A stretch of DNA of 6,210 nt from the NCBI GenBank assembly GCA_947474485.1, contig CANJJP010000105.1, positions 1 through 6,210 of the forward strand, read 5' to 3'. Shown piece by piece: positions 5,702 to 6,210 of the stretch. Within the stretch, counting starts at the first letter, position 1; every line of letters starts with the position of its first letter. Source of the stretch: Bacteroidota bacterium. Its GTDB lineage: Bacteria > Bacteroidota > Bacteroidia > B-17B0 > Aurantibacillaceae. Both the position numbers and the translations under genes were made by a program. Under the pieces are notes generated by a model that saw nothing but the letters and a program-made list of their open reading frames with translations, ran no database searches and was not told the DNA's origin.

Positions 5702-6210
5702 ATGAACAAGGATTTAGATATTATAAACGACGACAACGAAGAGGAGGATACTGAAAAGTATTTTGATGAAGAAAGTTATAGCACAATGATTGTTGCTGGA
5801 GAGAAAGGTCAGCAAGAAAAAAAGAAAAGCCTCGAAGATTTTGTTGAACATTTAACAAGTGGAATAAACGAAGATAAAACAGAGGTGCTAAAAATACTGA
5901 AAGAGTCGAACGCACAAGATGCTTTAGTAGAGGCAATTTTGGATTTAGAAAATCTCGAAAATAGAAACTTGCTTATTGCAGCTTGTTGGGAAAGTGGATT
6001 GGATTTTAGCAAGTATGTAAATGTATTTTTAAAACTTGCGGTTGATAAAGATTTACTAGTTTCATTAGAAGCAATTACTGTTGTTGAGAATATAGAAACC
6101 TATGAATCAAAGGAATTTTTAGAAACAGCCATCGCTTTTGTTGGTAAAGCAATTGATGCCAAACACCCAAATCACGAAATGCTTCACGATTTAAAATTGC
6201 ATTTGTTTGA
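5702..6210 (+). CDS. Acidic helical, HEAT-repeat-like protein of unknown function, cut by right window edge
   Basis: The frame is open from ATG 5702 to the window edge (169 full codons, N-terminal part). No signal peptide or membrane segment is seen, so it is probably cytosolic. Residues 1-25 are very acidic (DDNEEEDTEKYFDEE) and likely disordered, followed by a Lys/Gln-rich link (35-42). From about 43 it is almost wholly helical, in paired-helix units of about 35-40 residues: KSLEDFVEHLTSG, KTEVLKILKES, QDALVEAILDLENL, NRNLLIAACWESGLDF, YVNVFLKLAV, DLLVSLEAITVVENIE and KEFLETAIAFVGKAI. This is consistent with a HEAT/ARM-like solenoid, and I recall similar uncharacterised Bacteroidota proteins with the ACWESGLDF-type segment. 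It starts 6 bp after the barrel gene, so it is probably the third gene of the MarR-led operon. A scaffold or protein-binding role is possible, but no function can be assigned. Confidence 0.8.
   Translation, partial: MNKDLDIINDDNEEEDTEKYFDEESYSTMIVAGEKGQQEKKKSLEDFVEHLTSGINEDKTEVLKILKESNAQDALVEAILDLENLENRNLLIAACWESGLDFSKYVNVFLKLAVDKDLLVSLEAITVVENIETYESKEFLETAIAFVGKAIDAKHPNHEMLHDLKLHLF

Noticed and set aside
5721..6012. Two minus-strand frames opposite the HEAT-like gene
   Set aside because: The plus-strand frame stays open to the window edge, has a consistent helical pattern and fits the operon spacing.

Overview
The window looks like chromosomal DNA from a member of the Bacteroidota, probably a marine or freshwater flavobacterial or related lineage. 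The evidence is low GC, A-rich leaders without Shine-Dalgarno sequences, candidate promoters of the TTG / TAnnTTTG type, a YebC with the N-terminus I associate with Bacteroidota, and a large Thr/Gly/Ala-rich secreted protein with CUB and Ig-like domains of the kind usually exported by type IX secretion. The genus cannot be read from the sequence.

Layout: positions 1-1759 (minus) hold the N-terminal 586 residues of a large multidomain surface or secreted protein whose C-terminus lies outside the window. Just upstream on the same strand (1780-2178, 20 bp gap) is a small unrecognised exported protein, so the two probably form a secreted-protein unit. A 173 bp AT-rich gap separates them from recJ (2352-4061, minus). 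recJ is preceded by a yebC/TACO1-family gene (4085-4801, minus, 23 bp gap), giving a likely yebC-recJ operon.

A 142 bp divergent intergenic region (4802-4943) separates yebC from a rightward cluster. That cluster is a MarR-family regulator (4944-5393), a 100-residue muconolactone-isomerase-like alpha/beta-barrel protein (5393-5695, stop and start overlapping by one base), and an acidic, helical, HEAT-like protein that runs off the right edge (5702-6210). The divergent region carries a bulged 10-bp-arm inverted repeat directly over the best yebC promoter candidate. It is a plausible operator for the adjacent MarR protein.

How the genes work together: RecJ (5'-3' single-strand exonuclease) and YebC (translation factor family) are housekeeping. 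The secreted pair is accessory and probably acts at the cell surface. The MarR cluster has an unknown physiological role. I see no CRISPR array, RNA gene, mobile element or defence system, and no clearly new multi-gene system. The points most worth checking are the dyad in the divergent promoter, the undescribed small secreted protein paired with the CUB/Ig protein, and the MarR / barrel / HEAT-like cluster.
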